This document shows positions 17,169 through 25,407 of a stretch of DNA of 64,000 bases, in pieces. The stretch's first letter is position 1; every line of letters starts with the position of its first letter. Position numbers and translations under genes: made by a program. The notes under the pieces were generated by a model that saw nothing but the letters and a program-made list of their open reading frames with translations, had not been told where the DNA came from and ran no database searches. Source of the DNA: Castellaniella sp040276065 (lineage in GTDB: Bacteria > Pseudomonadota > Gammaproteobacteria > Burkholderiales > Burkholderiaceae_B); contig NZ_JBELOI010000014.1 in assembly GCF_040276065.1 (NCBI RefSeq), positions 30,237-94,236 of the forward strand, read 5' to 3'.

Positions 17169-17779
17169 CGTCGAAATCGATTGCGCCCTTGCGCACTTTC
17201 GTATCGGACATGACAAGGCTGGTGCAGGAAACCTCCGACGAGGCGGAACTGCTCGCTGAGTGCAGCCGCCTGATGGGGCCGCTGATCCGGACCGAGGCCT
17301 GGCTCCCGGAATTCTGCACCCGCCCTCATCCCGACCATTATCAGCAGTACCTGCTCCATGCCGACCCTCTCGAGCGGTTTTCCGTGGTCAGTTTTGTCTG
17401 GGGCCCCGGCCAGCACACGCCGGTTCACGACCACACGGTCTGGGGAGTGATCGGAGTCCTTCGCGGTGCGGAGTCGAGTACGCGATATGCGCGAGCGGAG
17501 AGTGTACTGTCCCCCCTGGGCACGACGATCTTGCGGGCCGGAGAGATCGATACCGTCAGCCCGACAATCGGCGACATCCATCGCGTGGCGAATGCTGTCG
17601 AGGGTGCCGCCTCGATCAGCATCCATGTCTATGGCGCCAATATTGGCGCCGTGAGCCGCCATGTGTTCGATCCCGACACAGGGGAGGCTCGATCGTTCAT
17701 CTCGGGGTATGCCGCCGATGTGGTGCCGAACCTTTGGGACTGCTCCAAGCCCGGACCGGGCTGCCAAGGGGGGGTATAA
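17165..17779 (+). CDS. Cysteine-dioxygenase-like cupin (thiol dioxygenase family)
   Basis: A 204-residue cupin of the bacterial cysteine dioxygenase/3-mercaptopropionate dioxygenase superfamily. The three-histidine iron site is visible: His88 and His90 in TPVHDHTVWG and His139 in GDIHRVANA. Such enzymes add O2 to a thiol to give a sulfinate, though substrates vary. Its ATG overlaps the CoA-transferase stop by four bases, so the two are coupled. A sulfur-containing substrate for the island is thus one hypothesis. The longer upstream open frame is a shadow of the CoA-transferase. Confidence 0.85.
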   Translation: MTSKSIAPLRTFVSDMTRLVQETSDEAELLAECSRLMGPLIRTEAWLPEFCTRPHPDHYQQYLLHADPLERFSVVSFVWGPGQHTPVHDHTVWGVIGVLRGAESSTRYARAESVLSPLGTTILRAGEIDTVSPTIGDIHRVANAVEGAASISIHVYGANIGAVSRHVFDPDTGEARSFISGYAADVVPNLWDCSKPGPGCQGGV

Positions 17780-17782
17780 GTC

Positions 17783-18520
17783 GTGTATGCCGCGCATGCA
17801 GGCGTCGTAACGCTGACGCTAGACCGTCCTGATAAGGGCAATGCCCTGTCGCCGGATCTGGTGGCGGCCGTGTCCGATGGCTTGAAGTGTGCAGTCTCGG
17901 ACCCGGCCATTCATACCCTGGTTCTGCGGGGTGAAGGCCGGAATTTCTGCACGGGCTTCGATCTATCCGATCTGGACGAAGCCAGCGATGGCGATTTGTT
18001 GGACCGCTTTGTGAGGATCGAGCTGTTGCTGTCCGATCTATGGCATGCGCCGCTGCGCACTGTGGCGTTGGGACACGGTCAGGTCGTGGGAGCCGGGGCC
18101 GATCTGTTCGTGGCCTGCGATCTGCGTCTGGCCTTGGAAGGGACCCGTTTCCGATTCCCGGGTGCGGGATTCGGGCTGGTGCTGGGCACCCGCCGGCTGG
18201 CCGAGCGGGTGGGCGTCGAGCGGGCCTTGGCCTGGGTCGGCGGGAGTTGCGCGGTGGAGTGTTCAGAGGCCGTGGCGGGTGGCCTGGTCAGCCGGACGGT
18301 GACGGCTTTCGATGCCCGGGACTGGGCCCCACCCTCCGTGGATCGGCGGACCTTTGCCGCCTTGCGTGCGGCGGCGCGTCGGGATGAACGGGATCGCGAC
18401 CTGGCGGCTTTGGTGCGATCGGCCGCGGGGGGAGAACTCCAGGGCCGGGTGCAAGCCTACCGTGATCGCATGAAAGCGTTTCGAAAGCAGGACGGTGGAT
18501 TTGCGCGGCCCCGGCAGTGA
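17783..18520 (+). CDS. Enoyl-CoA hydratase/isomerase family protein, atypical active site
   Basis: A 245-residue crotonase-fold protein with a GTG start three bases after the previous stop. The oxyanion-hole elements are recognisable: GRNFCTGFDLSDL and GHGQVVGAGADLFVACD. At the position of the first catalytic Glu of true hydratases (the PE of the consensus before LG-x-x-PG) it reads FPGAGFGLVLG, and the second Glu position reads LAW. So it is probably not a classical hydratase; hydrolase, decarboxylase or isomerase chemistry is more likely. Confidence 0.85.
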   Translation: MYAAHAGVVTLTLDRPDKGNALSPDLVAAVSDGLKCAVSDPAIHTLVLRGEGRNFCTGFDLSDLDEASDGDLLDRFVRIELLLSDLWHAPLRTVALGHGQVVGAGADLFVACDLRLALEGTRFRFPGAGFGLVLGTRRLAERVGVERALAWVGGSCAVECSEAVAGGLVSRTVTAFDARDWAPPSVDRRTFAALRAAARRDERDRDLAALVRSAAGGELQGRVQAYRDRMKAFRKQDGGFARPRQ

Positions 18521-18566
18521 CCTTTGCGCAGGGGCGCCGAACAATCAAATAAACAGGAGACGACAG

Positions 18567-20192
18567 ATGAACCCATCTTTCCAGCGTCGCTGGACGCGCG
18601 CAGCACTGGCCGCCGGCTTGTGCTGCATTCTTTCTCTGAGCGTGGGCCTTGCACCCAGTGCGCAGGCCGCGACCCAGGGAGGGACCCTGGTCGTCGTGAC
18701 GACGCCCGAGCCCAATCTGCTGACCAACGCCTTGAGCTCCGCGGTCACAGTCACCGAGGTTGGCACCAAGGTCTACGACGGGCTCCTTGAGTATGACATG
18801 GAGATGCGGCCGGTCCCGTCTCTGGCCGAGTCCTGGGAGGTTTCGCCCGACGGCAAGACCGTCGTATTCAAGCTGCGCCACGGCGTGACCTGGCATGATG
18901 GCCGGCCATTCACCAGCGCCGATGTGCAGTTCTCCCTGCTGCAGGTGGTCAAGCTGTATCATGCCCGCGGCCCGGGCAATCTCGGCCCGGTCACCGCTAT
19001 CGAGACCCCCGACGAACACACAGCGGTGTTTCGCCTGGAGCATCCGTATCCTCCCCTGCTGAAGGGCCTGTCCAGTGCCGAGGCGCCGATCCTGCCCAAG
19101 CACTTGTATGAGGGTACCGACATCCGGAACAACCCAGCGAACAACGCACCGGTCGGCACCGGCCCGTTCATGTTCAAGTCCTGGGACCGGGGCAGCGCGA
19201 TCACTTTGGTGCGCAATCCGAACTACTGGCGCGAGGGCCGCCCCTACTTGGACCGGCTGATCTTCCGGTTCATCGGCGACTCTGGTACGCGCTCCGCCGT
19301 GATGGAAAATGGGGAGGCGCAGGTCGCGACGTTCGGTTCGATCGTCCCCGCCGAGATGAAGCGGCTGGCAAGCTTGCCCGATCTTGAGATCGCGGAGGGC
19401 GGCTATGAGGCGCTCGCCCCGATTCTCTCTCTAGAGATCAATAATAAGAGGCCGCCCCTCGACAACCGCAAGGTGCGCCAGGCCATCGCTTATGCGATCG
19501 ATCGCAAGTTCATCGCGGACAATATCTGGTTCGGCTTCGGCAAGCCGGCGGTCGGGCCGATCTCTTCGGTCTACGCCAGTTCTGGGATATTCACGGACTC
19601 CGGGATCGTGCGCTACGACGTTGCCGACCGGATCGAGCGCGCCAAGCGCCTGCTGGACGAGGCAGGATTTCCCGAAAAGGAAGGCGGCGTGCGCTTTTCT
19701 CTAGTCCACGACGTCTCGCCCTATGGCGAGGACTACCGCCGTCTGGGCGAATATCTGCGCCAGGCCCTGGGCAAGATCGGGATCAAGGTGACGTTGCGCA
19801 ACGAGGACTGGGGCGCATGGGTGCGGCGCATCTATACGGATTATGACTATGATTTCACCTCGGGCTGGTTCGTGGGCATGGGCGACCCGACCCTTGGGGC
19901 CCAGCGACTGTATGTGAGCAGGACGATCAAGTCCGGCATTCCCTTCAATAATGCGACCCGCTACAGCGATCCGGAAATCGACGGGCTCTGGGAGCGCGTC
20001 GCCGTCGAGCAGGATGCAGCCAAACGAAACGAGGCCTTCCATCAGATCCAGCGCAAGCTGACAGAGGATAGCCCCCTGATCTGGCTGTTGGAGCTGCATA
20101 TGGTTTCCCTGCAGAGTAAACAGGTCAAGGGATTGATCACCAGCCCGCTGGGCATGCGCGGCGGCTTGTACGAAGCGAGCCTGGAAAAATGA
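18567..20192 (+). CDS. Dipeptide-type ABC substrate-binding protein (system 2)
   Basis: A 541-residue family 5 solute-binding protein. The signal peptide spans about 1-35 and ends near PSAQAAT. Family phrases include FKLRHGVTWHDGRPFTSADV and VRQAIAYAIDRKF. The ATG at 18567 follows an AGGAGA Shine-Dalgarno. It is clearly diverged from the system 1 binding protein, so the two importers probably take up different but related solutes. It overlaps its permease gene by ATGA. Confidence 0.93.
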   Translation: MNPSFQRRWTRAALAAGLCCILSLSVGLAPSAQAATQGGTLVVVTTPEPNLLTNALSSAVTVTEVGTKVYDGLLEYDMEMRPVPSLAESWEVSPDGKTVVFKLRHGVTWHDGRPFTSADVQFSLLQVVKLYHARGPGNLGPVTAIETPDEHTAVFRLEHPYPPLLKGLSSAEAPILPKHLYEGTDIRNNPANNAPVGTGPFMFKSWDRGSAITLVRNPNYWREGRPYLDRLIFRFIGDSGTRSAVMENGEAQVATFGSIVPAEMKRLASLPDLEIAEGGYEALAPILSLEINNKRPPLDNRKVRQAIAYAIDRKFIADNIWFGFGKPAVGPISSVYASSGIFTDSGIVRYDVADRIERAKRLLDEAGFPEKEGGVRFSLVHDVSPYGEDYRRLGEYLRQALGKIGIKVTLRNEDWGAWVRRIYTDYDYDFTSGWFVGMGDPTLGAQRLYVSRTIKSGIPFNNATRYSDPEIDGLWERVAVEQDAAKRNEAFHQIQRKLTEDSPLIWLLELHMVSLQSKQVKGLITSPLGMRGGLYEASLEK

Positions 20193-21235
20193 TCCGCTTG
20201 CCTTCGCGGCGGCGCCTGGCCGATCCCGCCCCTGAGGCGGGCCGGGCGCACCGACCCTCAGCTCAGCGCTGGGCCTACGTGCGTGCGCGTCTGCTGCAGG
20301 CCATCCCCACGATCATCGTCATCGTGAGCTGTAATTTCTTTTTCCTGCACCTAGCCCCGGGCGACCCGGTCGACGTGCTGATGGGGGAGGCCGGCGCTGC
20401 CACCGAGGCCATCCGCGAGCAGTTGCGTGTGCAGTTCGGGTTGGACCGGTCCTTGCTGGAGCAATATTTTGCCTATCTTGGCGCCACGCTGAGCTTCGAC
20501 CTGGGCTATTCATACCGTTATGGCAGCACGAATCTGGAGTTGATCCTGGGGCGCCTGTCGGCCACCATGATCCTGATGATCGGTGCCTTTGGCGTGTCGG
20601 TGGTCCTGGGGTCCGTCGGTGGCTTGATTGCGGCGGTGCGGCGCGGGACGGCCTCCGCGGTCGCCATCATGGTGGCCACCGTGGTCTCGTATGCTTCGCC
20701 GCTGTTCTGGGTCGGACTGATGTTCATCGTGGTGTTCGCCATCAAGCTCGGTTGGTTCCCGACCAGCGGGATCGCCCGGGTCGGTTCCGATTACACGGGC
20801 TGGCGGTATGCCCTCGATGTGGCTCACCACGCGGTATTGCCAGTGTTGACGCTCTCGTTGTTCTACACGGCGCTCTATGCCCGCCTGATGAGGGCGGCTG
20901 TTCTTGAAAACCTGAAGCTCGCTTATGTGGTGACGGCGCGCGCCAAGGGCCTGCCGCCAAGAAAGATCATGCTGCGCCACGTCCTCAGGAACGCCTTGCT
21001 GCCGGTCTTGACGATGGCTGGGGTGCAGGTCAGCGGGATGTTGGGGGGCTCGGTGGTGATCGAATCGGTGTTCGGCTGGCCGGGCTTGGGGCTGCTGGCA
21101 TTCGAATCGCTTTTCGCGCGCGATCTGAACCTGCTGCTCGGTATCCTGTTCCTGACCTGCATCCTGGTCGTGCTGACCAACATCGTGGTGGATGTGGCCT
21201 ATACCCTGGTCGATCCCCGGGTGGTGCTGCGATGA
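20189..21235 (+). CDS. Dipeptide-type ABC permease, DppB-like (system 2)
   Basis: A 348-residue permease of the DppB family with an unusually long cytoplasmic N terminus (about 35 basic residues, RLPSRRRLADPAPEAGRAHR) before the first helix. The periplasmic loop HLAPGDPVDVLMG and the EAA loop YVVTARAKGLPPRKIMLRH are typical. The start overlaps the binding-protein stop by four bases. Confidence 0.92.
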   Translation: MIRLPSRRRLADPAPEAGRAHRPSAQRWAYVRARLLQAIPTIIVIVSCNFFFLHLAPGDPVDVLMGEAGAATEAIREQLRVQFGLDRSLLEQYFAYLGATLSFDLGYSYRYGSTNLELILGRLSATMILMIGAFGVSVVLGSVGGLIAAVRRGTASAVAIMVATVVSYASPLFWVGLMFIVVFAIKLGWFPTSGIARVGSDYTGWRYALDVAHHAVLPVLTLSLFYTALYARLMRAAVLENLKLAYVVTARAKGLPPRKIMLRHVLRNALLPVLTMAGVQVSGMLGGSVVIESVFGWPGLGLLAFESLFARDLNLLLGILFLTCILVVLTNIVVDVAYTLVDPRVVLR

Positions 21236-22083
21236 GCGGGTCCTTGCGGGAAGCTGGTCTCGAGATGCTGCGCCATCCGCCGCTGATCCTGGGCGCGGTG
21301 CTGCTGGCGGGGGTCGGCGCGATGTCGCTGGCCGCCGGTGTCCTGTTCCCCGGCAGCCCTTTCGACATGGTCGGGACGCCCTTCCTGCCGCCTCTGTCGG
21401 AAGGTTTCCTGATGGGTACGGATGCCTTGGGGCGCGACATCGCGGCGGCTGTCGTACACGGGGCCAGGGTTTCACTGGCTCTGGGGTTCATTACGGCCTT
21501 GTGCGCCACAGCCATCGGCGTCCTGGTCGGCGGGCTCTCCGGCTATTACGGCGGTCGGATCGACATGATCCTGATGCGGGTCACCGAGCTCTTCCAGACG
21601 ATCCCCTCGTTTCTGTTTGCGATCGTAGTGGTCGCCGTGCTGCAGCCCTCCATCTACACTCTGATCGCGGCAATCGTGATTGTGTCCTGGGCGCCGCTGG
21701 CCCGCCTGGTGCGGGGCGAGGTCTTCAGCCTCAAGAATCGAGAGTACGTGCAGGGTTGCATCTCCCTGGGGATGGGCGATATGCGGATTCTGTTTCGCCA
21801 GATCCTGCCCAACGCAATGCCCTCGATCGTGGTGGCGGCCTCGGTGGCCGTGGCGACTGCGATCCTGTTCGAATCCGCGCTCTCTTTCCTGGGCTTGGGC
21901 GATCCCAATGTCATGAGTTGGGGCATGATGATCGGCCTGGGGCGCTCTGTCATCCGCACCGCATGGTGGGTGGCCGCCATGCCGGGGTTCGCGATCATGC
22001 TGACGGTCCTGGCGATCAATCTGCTGGGTGACGGCTTGAACGACGTTTTGAATCCGGGTGCGCGCGTCCGGGCGGGGGCTTGA
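21232..22083 (+). CDS. Dipeptide-type ABC permease, DppC-like (system 2)
   Basis: A 283-residue permease of the DppC family. The GFLMGTDALGRDIAAAVVHG motif after the first helix and the EAA loop REYVQGCISLGMGDMRILFR identify it. About six membrane helices are visible. It overlaps the DppB-like gene by four bases, and the next gene starts one base after its stop. Confidence 0.92.
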   Translation: MSGSLREAGLEMLRHPPLILGAVLLAGVGAMSLAAGVLFPGSPFDMVGTPFLPPLSEGFLMGTDALGRDIAAAVVHGARVSLALGFITALCATAIGVLVGGLSGYYGGRIDMILMRVTELFQTIPSFLFAIVVVAVLQPSIYTLIAAIVIVSWAPLARLVRGEVFSLKNREYVQGCISLGMGDMRILFRQILPNAMPSIVVAASVAVATAILFESALSFLGLGDPNVMSWGMMIGLGRSVIRTAWWVAAMPGFAIMLTVLAINLLGDGLNDVLNPGARVRAGA

Positions 22084-22084
22084 G

Positions 22085-23107
22085 ATGATGGCACCCACCG
22101 GTTTTCCGCAAGGAAACGTGCTCGAGGTGCGCGACTTGACGACGCACTTTGGCGCCGGCGCGCATCCGGTCGTTGCGGTCGATCAGGTAAGTTTTTCCAT
22201 GCGGCACGGAGAAACGCTGGCGGTCGTTGGTGAATCCGGGTCCGGGAAAAGCATGTTGGCATATTCCATCATGGGCCTGGTGCAGCCACCAGGCCGGATC
22301 GTGGCCGGTGAGGTCTGGATGGGGGAGCAGAATTTCCTGGCACTGGACGAACCGGCGCTGCGCCGGGTCCGTGGCCGGGACATCGGCATGATCTTCCAGG
22401 AGCCCTCAACGAGTCTGAATCCTTTGATGCCGGTTGGCCAGCAGGTGGCCGAGGTCATCCTCGAACACGAGGAGGGGGTATCGCAGGAGCAGGCGATGGC
22501 CTGCGTCGTCGAGCGGTTCCGCATGGTCGGCATCCCCGCTGCCGAACATCGTATCCACGAATATCCGCATCAGCTCTCTGGAGGGATGAAGCAGCGCGTC
22601 ATGATCGCAATGGCCTTGGCCTGCCAGCCTGGGCTGTTGATCGCCGACGAGCCGACTACCGCGCTGGACGTGACGATTCAGGCCCAGGTGTTGCGGGTGC
22701 TCAGCGACCTGAGCGGGACTCTGGGGATGGCCCTCTTGCTGATCACGCACGATCTGGGCGTGGTCGCCGACTATGCCGATCGGATCGTGGTGATGTATGC
22801 CGGGCGTAAGGTGGAGGAGGGCATTGCCGAGGATGTGCTGTCGCGGCCCGCGCATCCCTATACACAGGCCTTGCTGGCGTGTCGCCCTCGCATCGAGGAT
22901 GCGCTGTCGGATCGGCCGCTGCTCGAGATTGCGGGGACGGTTCCCCCCTTGAGCGACTTGCCGCGCGGCTGTGCCTTCGCCGAGCGCTGTCCGCATGCCG
23001 CCGCACTCTGCCGCGAGGCCGTGCCGGCGGTGGTTGCCGTACCCGGAGTCGGGGATCACCTGGCGGCCTGTCATTTCCCATTGGGATCGGAAGGAGGATG
23101 TCCATGA
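22085..23107 (+). CDS. Dipeptide-type ABC ATPase, DppD-like (system 2)
   Basis: A 340-residue OppD/DppD-family ATPase. Walker A is GESGSGKSMLAY, the signature is QLSGGMKQRVMIAMAL, Walker B is LLIADEPTTALD, and the C-terminal domain has the Cys motif CAFAERCPHAAALC. The start was placed at the ATG at 22085; the frame opens 27 bases earlier inside the permease gene. Gene order is the same as in system 1. Confidence 0.93.
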   Translation: MMAPTGFPQGNVLEVRDLTTHFGAGAHPVVAVDQVSFSMRHGETLAVVGESGSGKSMLAYSIMGLVQPPGRIVAGEVWMGEQNFLALDEPALRRVRGRDIGMIFQEPSTSLNPLMPVGQQVAEVILEHEEGVSQEQAMACVVERFRMVGIPAAEHRIHEYPHQLSGGMKQRVMIAMALACQPGLLIADEPTTALDVTIQAQVLRVLSDLSGTLGMALLLITHDLGVVADYADRIVVMYAGRKVEEGIAEDVLSRPAHPYTQALLACRPRIEDALSDRPLLEIAGTVPPLSDLPRGCAFAERCPHAAALCREAVPAVVAVPGVGDHLAACHFPLGSEGGCP

Positions 23108-24084
23108 GCCCGATCTCATCCGCCGCGCGGCCGCCAGGCGGGATGCTGCTTGCGGTCCACGACTTGGTGAAGCATCATCATACGGCCGCGGGCACCGTGA
23201 GGGCGGTGGATGGCGTTTCACTGGAGATCGGCAGAGGGGAAACCCTGGGGCTTGTCGGCGAGTCTGGTTGCGGCAAGTCGACGTTGGGGCGTACCTTGCT
23301 TGGCCTCGAGATCGCCGACGCGGGCAGTATCCAGCTCGACGGGGTCGAGCTGGCAGGTCTGAGCCGGCGACGCCTGCGCCCCTATCGGCGGCGCGCCCAG
23401 ATGGTCTTTCAGGACCCATTCGGGTCCCTGAATCCCAGGACCAAGGTGCAGGCGCTGCTGACGGAGCCTTTCGCCGTGTACGGCATGGGCACGTCGGCCG
23501 AGCGCCAGCAGTGGGTTCGCGAGCTATTGTTGAAAGTGGGTCTACGCCCTGAGCATGCAAGCCGGTATCCGCACGAGTTCAGCGGCGGACAGCGTCAGAG
23601 GATCAGCATCGCCCGGGCGATTGCGCTGAGGCCAGAGCTGTTGGTGTGCGACGAAGCGGTGTCGGCGCTGGATGTATCGGTGCAGGCGCAGATCGTGAAC
23701 CTGCTGAAGTCCCTGCGCGCCTCCGATGCTTTGTCGCTGCTGTTCATTTCCCACGACCTGGGGGTCGTGGCGCATCTAGCCGACCGCATCGCGGTGATGT
23801 ATCTGGGCCGGATCGTCGAGATCGGATCAAAGGCGGACATTGTGCGCGCGCCCCGTCATCCCTACACGAAAGCACTGTTTGCCGCTGCGCCGGGCCGCCG
23901 CCTGCGGTCGGATCCGGGCGAGCCGCCAGTGGAGCTGCGCGGCGAGCCGCCCAGTCCCATGAGCCCTCCGCAGGGGTGCCGGTTTCATACGCGCTGCCCA
24001 TTGGCGATGGACCTTTGCCGCGTCCAGGGCCCGGAGCTGCGGGCCGCCGGGCCGGGGCACAGTGTGTCCTGCCATGTGGCTTGA
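23104..24084 (+). CDS. Dipeptide-type ABC ATPase, DppF-like (system 2)
   Basis: A 326-residue OppF/DppF-family ATPase. Walker A is GESGCGKSTLGR, the signature is EFSGGQRQRISIARAI, and Walker B is LLVCDEAVSALD, with Ala in place of the usual Pro. AAGGAGG at 23091-23097 is six bases from the ATG at 23104 but abuts the ATG at 23098, so 23104 is preferred. It completes the second importer and is followed 55 bp later by the IclR gene. Confidence 0.93.
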   Translation: MSPISSAARPPGGMLLAVHDLVKHHHTAAGTVRAVDGVSLEIGRGETLGLVGESGCGKSTLGRTLLGLEIADAGSIQLDGVELAGLSRRRLRPYRRRAQMVFQDPFGSLNPRTKVQALLTEPFAVYGMGTSAERQQWVRELLLKVGLRPEHASRYPHEFSGGQRQRISIARAIALRPELLVCDEAVSALDVSVQAQIVNLLKSLRASDALSLLFISHDLGVVAHLADRIAVMYLGRIVEIGSKADIVRAPRHPYTKALFAAAPGRRLRSDPGEPPVELRGEPPSPMSPPQGCRFHTRCPLAMDLCRVQGPELRAAGPGHSVSCHVA

Positions 24085-24139
24085 ACAGGGGCGTATGGAA
24101 TAATGATTTTGTCTTTAACTCCTATGGTGTGGCCTTGAA

Positions 24140-24982
24140 ATGGACTCGACTTCGATCAAAGCGCTCCGGGCATTGGAATGGATGTGTCTGCGTGATTCGC
24201 CGACTGGCGTCACCGAGATGGCCATCACGTTGGGGATGGGCAAGAGCAACGCGCACCGGGTGCTCTCGACTCTCGCGACCATGGGGTATGTTCGCGCTCT
24301 GGAGGATGGCCGCTATTCTCCGACGCTCAAGACCTGGGAACTGGGTTGCGCGCTGATCGAACGCCTGGATTTCAAGTTCCTGGCACGGCCGGTGATGGAA
24401 CAGCTCTCCGAGGACACGATGGAAACAGTCCATCTGTCGATTCTCGACCGGCTGGATGTCGTATATGTGGACAAGGTCGAGAGCAACCAGCCAGTGCGGG
24501 CCTATTCCCGGATCGGTGGGCGGGCGCCGGCGTACGCCGTGGCGACCGGCAAAGTACTGCTCGCGTATCAAAAGGGGTTGCCCGAGTCCCTGCCCAAGAC
24601 GCTGCCGAAACACTCGGAAATGACGATCGCTGACCGCCAGAGCCTGCTGGACGAGCTCGAGGACATCCGGCAGCGGGGATATGCCATCAATCGCGGTGAA
24701 TGGCGCGAATCGGTGTGCGGAGTCGCTTCGCCAATCCGCAATGACAGGGGCGAGGTGATCGCAGCGATTGGCATCTCGGGTCCGGCCAGTCGCCTTGGCC
24801 TGCCGAAGCTCCAGCTTCTGGGTCCGAAGGTGATCGAGAGCGCCGAAAAGGTGTCCGCCGAATTGGGCTATCGACAGCATAGGGCCCGGGCCCCGGTGAT
24901 CGGCATCGAGGTCACGACATTGCCCAAGGCGGCGCCGCGCGCCCGCGCGGTGCGCAAGACAGCAGCAAAGAAAGCGAAATGA
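24140..24982 (+). CDS. IclR-family transcriptional regulator of the island
   Basis: A 280-residue IclR-type regulator. The N-terminal winged helix-turn-helix is at about 5-65 (GVTEMAITLGMGKSNAHRVL), followed by the effector-binding GAF-like domain (AYSRIGGRAPAYAVATGKVL and GYAINRGEWRESVCGVASPI). The C terminus carries an extra Lys/Arg/Ala-rich tail of about 20 residues, unusual for the family. It lies between the transporters and the AcnX genes and overlaps the AcnX gene by ATGA. It is the likely reader of the four GTTC-N9-GAAC operators. Confidence 0.9.
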   Translation: MDSTSIKALRALEWMCLRDSPTGVTEMAITLGMGKSNAHRVLSTLATMGYVRALEDGRYSPTLKTWELGCALIERLDFKFLARPVMEQLSEDTMETVHLSILDRLDVVYVDKVESNQPVRAYSRIGGRAPAYAVATGKVLLAYQKGLPESLPKTLPKHSEMTIADRQSLLDELEDIRQRGYAINRGEWRESVCGVASPIRNDRGEVIAAIGISGPASRLGLPKLQLLGPKVIESAEKVSAELGYRQHRARAPVIGIEVTTLPKAAPRARAVRKTAAKKAK

Positions 24983-25407
24983 TGCGAAACGACACGGCCG
25001 TGTTCAAGGGCATGCCGGTGACCCCGGGCGTTGCGGAGGGACCCGCGTTGGTGACCTGCGAGCGCATCGCGTTCAACCTGGGTGTCGATGAGCGGACCGG
25101 GGTGATCATCGAGCGAGGGCACGAGCTCGAGCGGCAGTGCATTGCGGGGAGGATCCTCGTCTTCCCCGGGTGCAAGGGCAGTACGGCGAGCTCCTACAGC
25201 CTGCAGCAGATGGCGGCGCTCGGCGTGGGGCCGATTGCGCTGATCAATACGCGTTCCGATGCGCTGGCCGCCGCCGGCGCCGTGTTGGCCGGCATTCCGC
25301 TCGTACACCGTTGCGATCAGGACCCCTTGCGAGTCCTGAGGACAGGGGATTGGGTGCGCGTCGATGGGTACACGGGCGCGGTCGAGTGGCATAGGGCGGA
25401 CGCATGA
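24979..25407 (+). CDS. Aconitase X swivel-domain subunit (AcnX small, DUF126)
   Basis: A 142-residue protein matching the swivelling domain of aconitase X. The family signature GSTASSYSLQQM (about 68-79, with the substrate-contacting Ser in GST) is clear. In bacteria AcnX is often split and acts as cis-3-hydroxy-L-proline dehydratase; archaeal versions act on phosphomevalonate. Here the small subunit comes first and overlaps the large one by four bases. The real substrate in this island is undetermined. Confidence 0.88.
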   Translation: MMRNDTAVFKGMPVTPGVAEGPALVTCERIAFNLGVDERTGVIIERGHELERQCIAGRILVFPGCKGSTASSYSLQQMAALGVGPIALINTRSDALAAAGAVLAGIPLVHRCDQDPLRVLRTGDWVRVDGYTGAVEWHRADA

